A DNA stretch of 64,000 nucleotides from Planctomycetaceae bacterium (lineage in GTDB: Bacteria; Planctomycetota; Planctomycetia; Pirellulales; Pirellulaceae). The first letter of the stretch is position 1; every line of letters starts with the position of its first letter. Position numbers and translations under genes: made by a program. The notes beneath the pieces were generated by a model. That model was not told the DNA's origin, did not search any database, and saw only the letters and a list, made by a program, of their open reading frames with translations. The stretch is taken from positions 21,042 through 85,041 of the forward strand of contig PBTE01000061.1 of the NCBI GenBank assembly GCA_002726515.1, in the 5' to 3' direction. Shown in pieces: positions 9,089-18,827 of this stretch.

Positions 9089-9991
9089 TTACCGAACGAG
9101 ACCCCGTTGCCTTAGATAACTGGCTACGAAATGTTCCACCGGAATATTTGTATTGGTCAATAAGTACGTCATGCCTCGCCGCGTGCAGAACTCGCGTGCA
9201 GAATCGACGAACGCAGCCACGGTCTGTTTGTAGCGGTCCAACAAAGGACGGCTAACCGTGATCTCCGCATGTTCTCCGTCCTCACAGTCGATCAGGCGCA
9301 AGTCTCCTTGCAACTCCGGGTCCAATTCCTCAGGCGAAAGGACGTGCACCACATAGACATCCATTTGCTGGGCCAGTAGGAACCGGAATGCCGATTCATA
9401 GCCCTGCTTATCCATCAAGTCGCTGATGAATAGGAGAATGCCTTTTCCGCTGTTTCGCAGACAGAAGTTCTTGACTCCATCGACCAGAGGAACACTGTCT
9501 CCCCCTTGAATGGCTTCCAGATATTCCACCATTCTCCAGAGACTATGGCGTCCACGAAGCACAGGCCCGGGTTGACGGAGCGTTTGTCCCAGGGATTCGA
9601 TCCGGACGCGATCCGCCCGGCACAGTCCAATGAACCCCACCGCCGCCGCCAACTGCTTTGCATAATGCAACTTGGTGGGATCACCAAAGTCCATCGAAAG
9701 ACTGTCATCAAGGAGCGCGTAGAAATGAAGATCCTCTTCTTCCAGGTACATCTTCAAAAACAGTTTGTCCAAACGGGCATACAGATTCCAATCGATAAAA
9801 CGCAAGTCGTCTCCGGGAACGTAGTTGCGGAAGTCGGCAAATTCGACGCTCTGACCTTTTCGCTTGCTGCGGCGTTCTCCCTTCATCCGACCCCGGAAGA
9901 TCTTGCGGCTGACCAGCTCCATCCGTTCCAGTTGAGCCAGTAGTTCTGGCGTCAGCAGTCGGCTGAGAGCTTCCGTGGAAGAGGAGGACAT
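9089..9991 (-). CDS. DUF58 domain-containing protein
   Basis: The 300-residue product contains the DUF58 core: FADFRNYVPGDDLRFIDWN (about residues 51-69) followed by a VWA-like Rossmann region starting YALLDDSLSMDFGD, whose DxSxS positions read D-D-S-L-S. No membrane segment is seen, so it should be cytosolic. It is operonic with the VWA membrane protein downstream. I used the ATG at 9991 (MSSSSTEALSRLLTPELLAQ), the usual planctomycete start for this family; the open frame to 10126 adds 45 residues without family character. Confidence 0.88.
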   Translation of the reverse strand: MSSSSTEALSRLLTPELLAQLERMELVSRKIFRGRMKGERRSKRKGQSVEFADFRNYVPGDDLRFIDWNLYARLDKLFLKMYLEEEDLHFYALLDDSLSMDFGDPTKLHYAKQLAAAVGFIGLCRADRVRIESLGQTLRQPGPVLRGRHSLWRMVEYLEAIQGGDSVPLVDGVKNFCLRNSGKGILLFISDLMDKQGYESAFRFLLAQQMDVYVVHVLSPEELDPELQGDLRLIDCEDGEHAEITVSRPLLDRYKQTVAAFVDSAREFCTRRGMTYLLTNTNIPVEHFVASYLRQRGLVR

Positions 9992-10264
9992 GGCAGCTTG
10001 GTGGTGAGAAGGAAAGAAAGATGCCAGTGGTGTACGCGTTGCAAGGTGTACGGTAGCGAGCCTGTGAGACGCTGAACTTGCCCAGCTGCCTCGATTTCGC
10101 GGCCAGTCACTACCGATCCACCCCACTTCTACTGGTTAGAACCTGTCGGCAACGAAGATGCAAGAGTCTCTGGTCCACGAGCCTGGAAATGCGGGATGGC
10201 TGCATTCCGGCCAGGGCTTTCGGCAAGCATGGCCAATTCCAACGAGCCACTCCAGCAGGAACTT

Positions 10265-11143
10265 TCACGAGTGTTTCTGCCTCATCCGGCGACTGTATTC
10301 CTCCAGCACCCGCCGTTCGGCGTCGGTCAGTTGGTCGGCACCCAGCCGGTGCATTTTGTCCAGCACACGGTCAGCCTCGGCATCCTGCGACCCACCCTGC
10401 TGGCTCGGATCGTGAATTCGAAGCTTGGGCCGCGATTTGACCGTTTTGAGAACGGCACCTAAGGAGAAGTTGGAGGGCATCAACCTGCCCAAGTTCCAAC
10501 CGAACTTACAGTACAAGAAACCGAATGTGGCACCCACTAAATGGACATCGTAAGCGATGCCGGAGTTTCCGTGGCGAGACCCGACGAGATTAACGACCAC
10601 GATCAAGACCCCCAGCAGCCACGCCGGTACTGGTATCACCATCATGAGCAGGAGCATCCGTTTCGGGTACAGCATACAGTACGCAATCACCACCGCCGTG
10701 ACAGCCCCCGACGCTCCCAACATGGTTACGTCCGAACCCAGTCGGATCACAGACCAGATGACCGAACCTAAAACAATGGCCACCAGGTAAAATCTCAAAA
10801 ACTCCTGGCGTCCGAATCGCAGCTCGATATCGCGACCGAACATCCACAGGGCGAACATGTTCCACAAAACATGCGACGGGTCGTATGCGTGAGCAAATCC
10901 CGAGCTGACAAACTTCCACCATAGCCAGGGTTGAGTCACGACCTGTGGAGTTACGGAGAGTGTTTCCTGAAGTGCAGACAGGCCCAGTCGCATTTCCTGC
11001 ACAGGGTGTTCAAAAAACAGACGATCCACCAGATAAATGGCGACATTGATGATCACCAACGTCACTGCCATCGACTGGGGGCGTTGGAGGGTGAAGCCGG
11101 GTTGATCCGGTTCGCGGTAGTATTGGCGGTCCGCTAATCCCAT
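10265..11143 (-). CDS. Rhomboid family intramembrane serine protease
   Basis: The 292-residue product begins MGLADRQYYREPDQPG and then has about six hydrophobic segments. The catalytic serine motif GASGAV is in the middle of the chain and the catalytic histidine is in VHLVGATFGFLY. The N-terminal HVLWNMFALWMFG matches the rhomboid loop-1/TM2 region. Rhomboids cleave membrane proteins within or next to the bilayer. A polar C-terminal tail of about 75 residues (ending RVLEEYSRRMRQKHS) is likely cytosolic. The ATG at 11143 fits the conserved start; a start 12 codons upstream is possible. Confidence 0.9.
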   Translation of the reverse strand: MGLADRQYYREPDQPGFTLQRPQSMAVTLVIINVAIYLVDRLFFEHPVQEMRLGLSALQETLSVTPQVVTQPWLWWKFVSSGFAHAYDPSHVLWNMFALWMFGRDIELRFGRQEFLRFYLVAIVLGSVIWSVIRLGSDVTMLGASGAVTAVVIAYCMLYPKRMLLLMMVIPVPAWLLGVLIVVVNLVGSRHGNSGIAYDVHLVGATFGFLYCKFGWNLGRLMPSNFSLGAVLKTVKSRPKLRIHDPSQQGGSQDAEADRVLDKMHRLGADQLTDAERRVLEEYSRRMRQKHS

Positions 11144-11490
11144 ATGGTTCGTCTCAAATCTTTGCCCGCTACGGTGCACCCGATCATCCGCGGTAGGGAC
11201 CCACCGGCAGCAGGGACTGAAAACTCAGTGGCGAGGGGGGGCCAGCGGCCCGTCACAAGTAGCCCAGGCAGCTTTCCCAGGTATCGTACGACAACTGACT
11301 CCAAAAGTGGAGTGCAATTATCGGGCGGGGGGGCCCAATTCAGACAGTGAAAACGTTAGCGGAACCGGATTGGCGGCCGGAGACGTTACCCTGGCCACTT
11401 GCCGCTGAGAGGTACAAACCGCGGGGCATGCATGTTGCCAGAAAAACTTTTGTCCCCGTTCTCATTTTAAAAAAAAGAGTTTCAGGAAAT
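11144..11490. other. Intergenic region between two minus-strand genes
   Basis: I see no gene in these 347 bases. A run of eight T on the minus strand (11469-11476) lies shortly after the stop at 11491. Only a weak 4-base-pair TTTC/GAAA hairpin precedes it, so it is a poor terminator candidate. Confidence 0.6.
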
Positions 11491-13131
11491 TTAGTTTGGG
11501 GTCGGAGAATCGTTGCCAAGGGCTTGATCAGCTCGTTGGTCCGCTGCGTTTTCGATTCGTTGACTGATCGCAGCCAGCTGTGCAGCAAGACGACGATTTG
11601 TTCGGTAGAGTCCGCTCAAAGCGTTTAAAATTTCTGAGTAACGTTGATCGACCGCCTGCCGGTATTGTGTGATCTGTTGCTGCTCGTAATCGAAGTTTTT
11701 AAGATCCACGCCAAGGCTTTCGAGTTCTTCTTGTCGATAGTCGATGTCGTCCTTCGCTTTGACGGTTGCATTTTCCAACAGCCGTGTATCTTTTTGAAGG
11801 GTCCTGTTTTCGTCTTCGAATAACGTGCGTTGTCGGTGGACATCGTGAAAGAAGAATTCATAGTCCTGCAGTTGGCGTACGTAGATTCGTTCGATCTCGT
11901 CGCAAATGTCCTCCGCAATCAACTGTTGAGCTGTCTGCGAATCTAGTAATGCCTCGTCGCCCGGCCCGAACGAAACTCTGCCTTTCTCATCTCCTTCACC
12001 ACCTTGTCGCAGCCAAGCGGGGACGGCCCGGCCCAGCGGATCAAAATCGTTCGAGGGAAGCAGGGGTGCTTCGTCCGTTGCGTCCACGTCGATCTGGTTG
12101 TAGTTTTTTTGAAAACTAACCCTTACCATCAGGCGTTCCGGAGGATCCTCGTCGCGATTGCCAGGCTTTAAGTCCTTCAAGTACTCCCGCACTACCGCTT
12201 CCGGGAGTTTTGCAAACAGTGCGCGCTTTTGATCGTCAGACAAATCCTCGTGGGAAAAATCCTCGTGAGAATCAACCGGTATCATCTCCAGCAGGGCCCA
12301 TGAACCACGTTGCTGATCAATCACCGCCAGTTGCTGCCGCGTAAGAGGTAAGGTGGGAGACATTGTGATGGAATCGGCAGCCGTATCGGTAACGGCCCAT
12401 TCTCCCAGATAGACAGTGGGTACCGTACAGATTCTTTGGCGACCTTCCAGATTGGTGTCCAATCCGGCAAACAACGCTGCATTTACCTCCGGGTCGAGTT
12501 CTTCGAGCGGGACCTCGAGAAAAGCGTGCAGTATCAATTGATCTTTGATACCGTGGGGTCGACCAGTCGGTGGTGCGCCTTCCGCCTCTCCGGCGGGATC
12601 CTCTCCCGGATCTGGGGCTTGCGCCAATCTCACAAATTCTGATTCGACATTAAAAAACGCCGTTTCTGCATCGGTGAGAGGATTAGCAGATGTGGTGATC
12701 GTAGCACCTGTGCACTGTTCGTTACCCCAATTGGCCGTGTTCACCGTGACCGAGCCGCCTGCAAATTCTAAAGGAAAGCAATTCCTCCAAATCCGACCCC
12801 GGTTGTAGAGTTCACGTCCCAGCTGCTGCTGCGATTCAGGCAGTGAAACCTCCCCGCGTTCAATTTGACCCAGTCGGTTGACAGTGTAACCAGTTTCTAA
12901 CTTTTCGATTTCTCTCCGCACATCTGCGAGTTGATCTTGCATCTGTTGATAGCGTGAGCCCCAAATGTCCCTCGTTTTCAAAGTGGCCGCTGTCAGAATA
13001 GCCAGTGTGATTACCGACGGAAAAAACAGGGCCACGGCGACAATATCCAGCCAGTGCCACGTTTTGGCTGCAAAGACCACGAAGAGTATGAACAGAATGG
13101 TCGCCAGACCAATCACAAGGTAGAACATCAT
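11491..13131 (-). CDS. Unrecognised membrane protein with terminal coiled coils
   Basis: I do not recognise the family. The 546-residue product has two N-terminal membrane helices (MMFYLVIGLATILFILFVVF and VALFFPSVITLAILTAATL). A short coiled coil follows (QMQDQLADVRREIEKLETGY). The middle is soluble and probably beta-rich, with an acidic Pro/Gly linker near GEDPAGEAEGAPPTGRPHG. The C-terminal 150 residues are strongly helical (DEIERIYVRQLQDYEFFFHD onward), ending in a Gln-rich helix. The layout suggests an inner-membrane scaffold with long periplasmic or cytosolic arms. The ATG at 13131 starts directly at the first helix; the open frame continues to 13227. It diverges from the efflux operon at 13454. 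Confidence 0.7.
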   Translation of the reverse strand: MMFYLVIGLATILFILFVVFAAKTWHWLDIVAVALFFPSVITLAILTAATLKTRDIWGSRYQQMQDQLADVRREIEKLETGYTVNRLGQIERGEVSLPESQQQLGRELYNRGRIWRNCFPLEFAGGSVTVNTANWGNEQCTGATITTSANPLTDAETAFFNVESEFVRLAQAPDPGEDPAGEAEGAPPTGRPHGIKDQLILHAFLEVPLEELDPEVNAALFAGLDTNLEGRQRICTVPTVYLGEWAVTDTAADSITMSPTLPLTRQQLAVIDQQRGSWALLEMIPVDSHEDFSHEDLSDDQKRALFAKLPEAVVREYLKDLKPGNRDEDPPERLMVRVSFQKNYNQIDVDATDEAPLLPSNDFDPLGRAVPAWLRQGGEGDEKGRVSFGPGDEALLDSQTAQQLIAEDICDEIERIYVRQLQDYEFFFHDVHRQRTLFEDENRTLQKDTRLLENATVKAKDDIDYRQEELESLGVDLKNFDYEQQQITQYRQAVDQRYSEILNALSGLYRTNRRLAAQLAAISQRIENAADQRADQALGNDSPTPN

Positions 13132-13453
13132 CTCTCTGTCCGTTTCCGTAGCACGTCGGGTGGTGGAAAAGGCGCCACGAACATGGGTCGGACGATTGAG
13201 CGTCCAATAAACGGGACGTGCCATCAAACCTTGATGATAAGCTGGGCAAGCTCTAGCGTCAAGATTCTGTGTGCAGGAACCAACGGTCTTAAACGGTGTG
13301 AGCGACTGATTTTACGGTTCCTTTGTCAGGTTCACGGCTCACAACTGGCACAATCGTTCAAGTCCGCACCGTTCGGACCCGAAATAGTTCCGCAGCGAAC
13401 GATTTTCACAGCGGGGCACCAACCGCATGCATCGCTGGCAAGGGCCATCGGAT
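13132..13453. other. Divergent intergenic region upstream of the efflux operon
   Basis: These 322 bases separate the minus-strand membrane protein gene from the MarR-led operon and should contain both promoters. I see no clear -35/-10 pair and no obvious palindromic operator. Confidence 0.6.
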
Positions 13454-13969
13454 ATGAACGAGAGAAGTTCCCCGCGCGGCGCGATCGACGACTGGTTGCA
13501 AGCCATCCAGTGGACTGGTTGTGTCGGACGCCAGTTGCGCCGGAACTTGAATCAGCAATTGGCCGGCGCCGCGGTCAATGACGTGGAATTTCTACTGCTA
13601 TGGAATTGTTACCGATACGGCGACCGTGACCCGGGGCAGGGCGAATTGGCCGCGATTCTGGCCTGGAGCAAGGCACAAATAAGTGCAACGGTGGAAACCC
13701 TTCGACAGCGGGACCTGCTGGAATGCTACCGGCCGACAAAAGACCGCCGCCGGCAACACTGGAAGCTGACTGATGGCGGGCACCAACTGATCGAAGAACT
13801 GCTTTCCCAGTTGGTCTTGCCGCCCGACGCTTTGCAAACACCTGGTCACTTCCTGGACACCAGTGCAGCGGTTTCTCTTTTTCGCCGTTTGGCCCATGCA
13901 TCCTGTTGGACCACGGCCAGCGCCCAGCCTCTTGAATCGTCCTCCGCGATCAGCACGGAGGCCAACTGA
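13454..13969 (+). CDS. MarR-type winged-helix regulator of the efflux operon
   Basis: The 171-residue product has a winged-helix DNA-binding domain. Helices run from DDWLQAIQWTGCVGRQLRRN; the helix-turn-helix is around GELAAILAWSKAQISATVETL; and the wing reads ECYRPTKDRRRQHWKLTDGG, the usual MarR recognition-wing pattern. MarR proteins typically repress adjacent transporters and release DNA on binding a small ligand. The stop overlaps the next start (TGATG, 13967-13971), so regulator and outer-membrane factor are translationally coupled, which implies control of its own operon. The open frame reaches 13427; I used the ATG at 13454. No strong ribosome-binding site is visible. Confidence 0.8.
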   Translation: MNERSSPRGAIDDWLQAIQWTGCVGRQLRRNLNQQLAGAAVNDVEFLLLWNCYRYGDRDPGQGELAAILAWSKAQISATVETLRQRDLLECYRPTKDRRRQHWKLTDGGHQLIEELLSQLVLPPDALQTPGHFLDTSAAVSLFRRLAHASCWTTASAQPLESSSAISTEAN

Positions 13970-16854
13970 TGGGACGACTGCGACTCATTCGGCCGATTTC
14001 GTGGGGCCAGTTGGTTGTCATTCTGTTGTCGTTCTTGATTTTGTCGTTTGTCGGTTGTTCACGGGGTTTCTACCGCAAGCAGGCTGACCAGCAGGTGAGC
14101 TTCTTACTGCGCGAAAAATCTCATGATCCAGATTGCGAGTTGAGCCGGTACGACATTCGCGTCAAGCGGATTTCCCGTATGTACGACCCGTTCTCGCCAG
14201 ATTATCCGCCCCTTCCGCCCGACGACCCGGCGGCGCATCGTCTGATGCACTGCGTCGATTGCAAGAAGGGGTATCCCTGTTGGCACGCCGGCGGAGAGAC
14301 CCCCTACGTTGCCAGTCCTCTCTGGATGGAATTCCTCCCGCTCGACGACGATGGAATTCTCCACCTGGATGCTGCCCTGGCCGTTCGATTAGCCCTGGTC
14401 AATGCACCCGCCTATCAGAGTGAGTTTGAAACGTTGTTTCTCTCTGCCCTGGACGTGACAGCCGAACGGTTTGCTTTTGATAAGCAAATTTTTGCCGGGA
14501 CAAACGTACGATACACTTCCGACGGGCAGCGACGCACCGGTCGAGGGATTGGGTCCAGCGAGCTAGGACTCCCTGCCAGCAGTCTGCGCGTCGAGAAGAT
14601 GTTCACGACCGGTGCCGAGATGGTGGTGGGGCTGGCAAACTCCATCGTGTGGGAGTTTTCAGGAAACGATTCAAACGCAACTTCTACTTTACTCGATTTT
14701 ACGCTTGTACAGCCGTTGCTCCGCCGGGCCGGACGTGACCGTATCATGGAAACCTTAACGCTGGCGGAACGTACGTTGCTCTATAACGTCCGCCAGATCG
14801 AACGTTTTCGCAGAGGATTCTATCTGGAGATTGTGACAGGCCGCCAGGCGGAACGGGGGCCAACCCGACGCGGCGGATTTTTTGGGACCAGCGGCCTGAC
14901 AGGGTTTACCGGCGTAGGGGCCGGTGGTTTTGGCGGTGTGGGTGGTGCCGGTGGCTTTGGGTTCGGAGGTGGAGGTGCCGGCGCTGCGCAAGCAGGCGGT
15001 TTCATGGGGTTGCTCCAAAGTCAACAAGATATTCGCAATCAGGAATCGAATATCGCGGGACTACGCAGCAGCCTGCTGCAACTGGAAGAATCGCTGCGAG
15101 AAAGCCTGCGCAAAATTCCCGACCGGCCTGACGATATACTGCGACAACGCCTCCAGATTGCACAGGCGCGACAGGCCCTGGTGAACGCTCAAAGTCGGTT
15201 GCTCAACACGCAGAACCAATACCTGGGCGAGTTGGACCAGTTTAAACTCGATTTGGGACTTCCTCCCACGATTTGTCTCGTGATTAACGATCCCATGTTG
15301 GATCAGTTCAATCTGATTGACACAGAAATCGTTCCCGTCCAGAACCAGATCATCGAATTGCAACAGCGGGTGGGCACCTCAACTGAATCCCTGCTCGCCG
15401 AGATCGAGCAATTTTCGGCCGAATCAGGCAACCGGTCTCTCCAGACGGATAGCGATGAAGTTGTCCGTTCCCTGCAGGGATTTATAGCCTACGTTGAACA
15501 AATTCGACGAATACAGGAGCGCCTGGTCACCACGAACATCCCCCGCGTTCGAAAAGACATCGCCGTCCTGAAAGAGATCCTGCCGCGGCGTCGCGAAGAA
15601 CTCACCCGTCTTTCTGCAATGCACCACCCGGAGACTTCAGAAGCTTCGTGTTTCGATCCGGTGCCCTACCAGGCTAAGCTACCGGCCCAATTCGACTCTT
15701 CGGTACTGGACATTCAAAGACTTGCCGGACAACCTTCGAAGTTGTTTCAAGAGGTTGAACGTTTGGAGCATGCTTTGAAGAACTACGGGCTACAGCTGGA
15801 TACACTTCGCGAGTGGTTGAACCAGACTTTGGCAGATGGCGTGCAACTGGACTCAGTTCAAATGCGGCAACAGATTCGCAGCAAGGTCCTTTTTGCCACA
15901 CCGGGGATACTTTCTCAAATGGCTGCGGACGTGCTGGATCTTTCGCTTCTGCAAGCCAGGGCACGCACGGAGAACATCCTTCTGGTGCCGGTGGAAATCG
16001 ATCCGGTCGAAGCGACAGAGATCGCTCGGGAATGCCGTCGCGATTGGAAAAACGCGCGGGGGACCCTGGTTGATGCGTGGAGACTGATCGAGTTTAACGC
16101 GGATGATCTCGAGAGCGGGTTGGACTTAACTTTCAGTGGAGATCTGGCGACGGCGGGGGACAATCCCGTCAAGTTTCAATCGCCAACCGGACGTTTACGC
16201 GTTGGACTGGAGTTCGATGCACCGCTCACGCGACTGCTGGAACGGAACCGCTATCGCCAATCGCTGATTGAATACCAACAGGCTAAGCGTTCCTATTACC
16301 GTTTCGAGGACCGGATTGCGCGCAATCTGCGGGGAACTATCCGCACGATCGATCTCAACCGGCTCAACTTCGAACAACAGCGACTGGCGGTTTTGGGAGC
16401 GATCGACCAGATTGTTCTGAACGACGAGATTCTCACACTGTCTGAACAACGCGGAGAGACTTCCGGAGCGACCGCCGCCCGCGATGTTGTATCGGCGCTG
16501 GCAGACCTGCAGAATGCGCAGAATAATTTTTTGAGTGTGTGGGTCAACTATGAAGTATTGCGGCGAAATCTAGATCTTGAACTGGGCGTCATGCAGTTAG
16601 ACGATGATGGCCAGTGGATCGACCCCGGGCCCATCGGAGGGAAAAATGACTTGCCAAGTTGTTCCCGTTGCGCGTTGTCAAACACTGCTCCGGACGCAGA
16701 TAATGACGAAAACAGCGATTTGCGGGGGCAGCATGTTGAGACGGATCCGTCACGAGACTTTGTATCCCCGGAATTTGAAGCGGGTATCGAAGTGTCACAC
16801 CAAGAAACATCCGCCATCACCAGTGACGTGTCCCGTAGCCGGCTTCGGCGATGA
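13969..16854 (+). CDS. Oversized TolC-like outer-membrane efflux lipoprotein
   Basis: The 961-residue product is about twice the length of TolC. A lipoprotein signal ends in LSFVGC (Cys at residue 30). The outer-membrane-factor pattern appears twice: about residues 125-300 (HLDAALAVRLALVNAPAYQS and a barrel-like strand segment) and about 715-890 (LTFSGDLATAGDNPVKFQ, then LIEYQQAKRSYYRFEDRIAR). Between them lie a Gly/Phe-rich stretch (residues about 297-347) and roughly 300 residues of predicted coiled coil (QDIRNQESNIAGLRSSLLQL onward) that include QLQ-type helices. The family forms the outer-membrane exit duct of tripartite pumps. The start codon overlaps the stop of the MarR gene. Confidence 0.85.
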   Translation: MGRLRLIRPISWGQLVVILLSFLILSFVGCSRGFYRKQADQQVSFLLREKSHDPDCELSRYDIRVKRISRMYDPFSPDYPPLPPDDPAAHRLMHCVDCKKGYPCWHAGGETPYVASPLWMEFLPLDDDGILHLDAALAVRLALVNAPAYQSEFETLFLSALDVTAERFAFDKQIFAGTNVRYTSDGQRRTGRGIGSSELGLPASSLRVEKMFTTGAEMVVGLANSIVWEFSGNDSNATSTLLDFTLVQPLLRRAGRDRIMETLTLAERTLLYNVRQIERFRRGFYLEIVTGRQAERGPTRRGGFFGTSGLTGFTGVGAGGFGGVGGAGGFGFGGGGAGAAQAGGFMGLLQSQQDIRNQESNIAGLRSSLLQLEESLRESLRKIPDRPDDILRQRLQIAQARQALVNAQSRLLNTQNQYLGELDQFKLDLGLPPTICLVINDPMLDQFNLIDTEIVPVQNQIIELQQRVGTSTESLLAEIEQFSAESGNRSLQTDSDEVVRSLQGFIAYVEQIRRIQERLVTTNIPRVRKDIAVLKEILPRRREELTRLSAMHHPETSEASCFDPVPYQAKLPAQFDSSVLDIQRLAGQPSKLFQEVERLEHALKNYGLQLDTLREWLNQTLADGVQLDSVQMRQQIRSKVLFATPGILSQMAADVLDLSLLQARARTENILLVPVEIDPVEATEIARECRRDWKNARGTLVDAWRLIEFNADDLESGLDLTFSGDLATAGDNPVKFQSPTGRLRVGLEFDAPLTRLLERNRYRQSLIEYQQAKRSYYRFEDRIARNLRGTIRTIDLNRLNFEQQRLAVLGAIDQIVLNDEILTLSEQRGETSGATAARDVVSALADLQNAQNNFLSVWVNYEVLRRNLDLELGVMQLDDDGQWIDPGPIGGKNDLPSCSRCALSNTAPDADNDENSDLRGQHVETDPSRDFVSPEFEAGIEVSHQETSAITSDVSRSRLRR

Positions 16855-16966
16855 CAGCAGACGTGACGGGGTATAGAATATGAGCAGTGCCGCGACGAGC
16901 ACTTCATACACTGCCGATCTACCGAAACAACCTTTTCAATTGATCCTTTTCGCGTGAGGCTCGACC

Positions 16967-18670
16967 GTGTCCTTGCATCGGCTATCTTCCACGAACCGGC
17001 GCACGCAAGGTTCTACCTTGGTGGCGGTGATTATTGTTCTTATGATCCTGGCCGTTGCCGTTTTGTTGGCGAGGTTCTTTTTGAATCGCACCGGGAAGGT
17101 CCTCCAGGATGCTCCGCTGCTGGCGGAAGTGATTCGTGGTCCCTATGAGCATGTCGTTCTTGAACAGGGCGAAGTTGAAAGTACCAAGAACGTCGAAATT
17201 CGTTGCGAGGTCAAGGCCCGCGGTGGCGGTGGTTCGTCGACGACGATTTTGGATGTCACCCCGGAAGGTACCATGGTGGAAGCTGGCGACTGGCTGGTGA
17301 CCCTCGACTCCTCCTCGCTGGAAGAAGATCTAAGCCGCCAGCGGATTGTCGTGAACACGAGTGAAGCATTGATGATTCAGGCTGAAGCGATATACGAGAC
17401 GTCTAAGATCGCCCAGAAAGAATACCTTTTGGGGACTTCTGTTCAAGAAGAAAAGATGATCCTGAACGAAATATACGTGGCAGAAGATGCACTGAAGAAA
17501 GCGGAACTCGAGCTGAAATCTTCAGAACGACTCTTGGCAAAAGGCTTGATTACGGATTTGCAGGTCGAAGCCCAAAGGTTTTCGGTTGCCAAAGCGGACA
17601 ACGAACTGGATGCAGGCAGAACCAAATTGCGGGTGTTACGCGACTATACCCGGAAGAAAATGCTCACTCAGCTCAACAGCGACATCAAAGCGGCCGACGT
17701 GAAATGGAAAAACGAAAAAGACAGTCACGCCGAAGAAGTCAACAAGTTGGGTGAAATTCGCTCGCAGCTGGAAAAGTGCACCATCCGGGCTCCCAATGAA
17801 GGCGTGGTTGTTTATGCCAATGTGCAGTCGGGCCGCAGCAACGAGTTCATCGTTGAGCCGGGCTCACCGGTTCGCGAAAGACAGGTTATCATACGCCTGC
17901 CAGACCCAAAAAAAATGCAGATCAAGGCAAAAATTAACGAGGCAAGTATCAACCTTGTCCATGCTGGTCAGCAGGCGATAATTCGCATTGAGGCCCTGGG
18001 AGACGTTGAGTTGCCCGGGCAAGTTGTCAAAGTCAGCCAATATGCCGAACCTGGCCATTGGTGGCGGTCGAATTCCAAGGAATACGCCACCCAAATTGCG
18101 ATCTCGGATCCTCCGGACAACATCCTTTCGGGCCTCACCGCTGAAGTTCGTATTCACGTTGAACAAGAGCGAGAGGCCCTACAGTTGCCGATACAGGCGG
18201 TCTATGAATCTTCCGGGCGCACCTTCTGCCTCATACAGAATGACGACCAGTTAAAGACCAAAGAAATTATCATTTTGTCAAGCAATGAGAAAACCGTCGT
18301 AATTGACGAAACCAGCTCGGAGTTGCTCCGGCCGGGCGACAAAGTGGTGGCCAATGCCCGCCGGCATGCCACTTCGTTTGTGTTTCCCGAAGGGGACACG
18401 TCCATGGCCGCCGATTCCCGGAACGAAAAAGAATTATCTCCTCGGCCCCGTGTCGCTGAGAAAAAGGAAGCCGCCGGTGACAAAGCGAAATCTTCCCAGG
18501 GGATCATCAGTCACCTGGATCGGGACCAGGACGGGATGATTTCTCAATCGGAAATTGGGGCACTTCCCGAACAGTTTCGACAGAGGCTCTCCCGGGCGGA
18601 CAAAAACGGAGATGGAAATATCGATCAAACAGAACTGTCTGCGGCAATGGCCAGTTTTAAACGCCAGTAA
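16967..18670 (+). CDS. HlyD/MacA-type periplasmic adaptor with C-terminal EF-hand pair
   Basis: The 567-residue product has one N-terminal membrane helix (about residues 16-38) and a split lipoyl/biotinyl-type domain (GTMVEAGDWLVTLDSSSLEE and CTIRAPNEGVVVYANVQSG) around a long hairpin of coiled coil. Beta-barrel segments follow (MQIKAKINEASINLVHAGQQ). This is the bridge between inner-membrane transporter and outer-membrane duct. The C-terminus is unusual: two canonical EF-hand loops, DRDQDGMISQSE (from residue 518) and DKNGDGNIDQTE, after a charged linker. The start is GTG at 16967 with GAGG eight bases upstream. It sits between the outer-membrane factor and the ABC ATPase. Confidence 0.88.
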   Translation: MSLHRLSSTNRRTQGSTLVAVIIVLMILAVAVLLARFFLNRTGKVLQDAPLLAEVIRGPYEHVVLEQGEVESTKNVEIRCEVKARGGGGSSTTILDVTPEGTMVEAGDWLVTLDSSSLEEDLSRQRIVVNTSEALMIQAEAIYETSKIAQKEYLLGTSVQEEKMILNEIYVAEDALKKAELELKSSERLLAKGLITDLQVEAQRFSVAKADNELDAGRTKLRVLRDYTRKKMLTQLNSDIKAADVKWKNEKDSHAEEVNKLGEIRSQLEKCTIRAPNEGVVVYANVQSGRSNEFIVEPGSPVRERQVIIRLPDPKKMQIKAKINEASINLVHAGQQAIIRIEALGDVELPGQVVKVSQYAEPGHWWRSNSKEYATQIAISDPPDNILSGLTAEVRIHVEQEREALQLPIQAVYESSGRTFCLIQNDDQLKTKEIIILSSNEKTVVIDETSSELLRPGDKVVANARRHATSFVFPEGDTSMAADSRNEKELSPRPRVAEKKEAAGDKAKSSQGIISHLDRDQDGMISQSEIGALPEQFRQRLSRADKNGDGNIDQTELSAAMASFKRQ

Positions 18671-18827
18671 TCATCGCGAGCTGACGCCACGGGATCTTGA
18701 GCGGGTTGATGACGAGGTTGCTTTGGGTGTCAGAGAAAAGTAGATAAAGTCGAAAGCCAGAACAGCAGACAACTTCAAGACGTCCATAAAATATAACGCT
18801 GCAGCGACGACCGCTTTACCCTCCACT

